Of a stretch of DNA of 32,981 nt, positions 32,970-32,981 are shown piece by piece. The stretch lies in assembly GCA_017308215.1 (NCBI GenBank), contig JAFKFQ010000414.1, forward strand, positions 1 to 32,981. Reading direction: 5' to 3'. The stretch comes from a bacterium (GTDB lineage Bacteria; Planctomycetota; Planctomycetia; Gemmatales; Gemmataceae). Below the pieces are notes generated by a model. That model did no database searches. It had not been told where the DNA came from and saw only the letters and a list, made by a program, of their open reading frames with translations. The position numbers were made by a program, and so were the translations under genes. Position 1 is the stretch's first letter, and each line of letters begins with the position of its first letter.

Positions 32970-32981
32970 GAGACTCTCTCT

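Overview
The window looks like a chromosome segment of a Gemmataceae-type planctomycete. The evidence is the very high GC content, two eukaryotic-type Ser/Thr kinases (one fused to WD40 repeats), an ECF sigma factor overlapping a kinase gene, and two repeat-rich exported-type proteins that start with an LExLEDR motif (a LEPR-XLL-like N-terminus).

Left edge (1-860) is a graveyard of broken genes. It holds the 3' end of an ISAs1-family transposase, directly followed by the last part of a 5'-methylthioadenosine/S-adenosylhomocysteine nucleosidase gene, then a short ISKra4-type transposase remnant. Next, on the minus strand, comes a membrane Ser/Thr kinase with its catalytic domain at the C-terminus behind about six transmembrane segments (858-2705). 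It is followed by an AraC-family regulator (3029-3982), a SnoaL/NTF2-like protein (4108-4644), and a frameshifted second copy of the AraC C-terminal DNA-binding end (about 4770-4959). A perfect 13-bp inverted repeat lies between the SnoaL-like and AraC genes.

The centre is a regulatory-surface arrangement. An ECF sigma factor (8345-8923) overlaps by 8 bp a 1094-residue Ser/Thr kinase carrying 14 WD40 repeats (5068-8352), so the two are probably translationally coupled. Divergent from them, across a 160-bp gap, starts a giant surface or exported protein gene (9083-29477, about 20.4 kb). It is split into two frames by a single extra base near 21698. Joined, it would encode 6,797 residues: a LEPR-XLL-like start, beta-strand repeats, two clusters of an HGL/GGL-type repeat, a very long Ala/Val/Ser/Thr solenoid-like region, more than 40 RTX-type Gly/Asp nonapeptides, and a C-terminal module ending in a DWFW motif.

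Right edge: after a 0.9-kb largely non-coding gap with several hairpins, a minus-strand gene (30390-32969) encodes a second LEDR-type protein with an extreme Gly-rich insert, a choice-of-anchor-Q-like segment and FG-GAP/VCBS-type repeats. No tRNA, rRNA or CRISPR array was seen. Joint regulation of the sigma-kinase pair and the giant gene is inferred from layout only.
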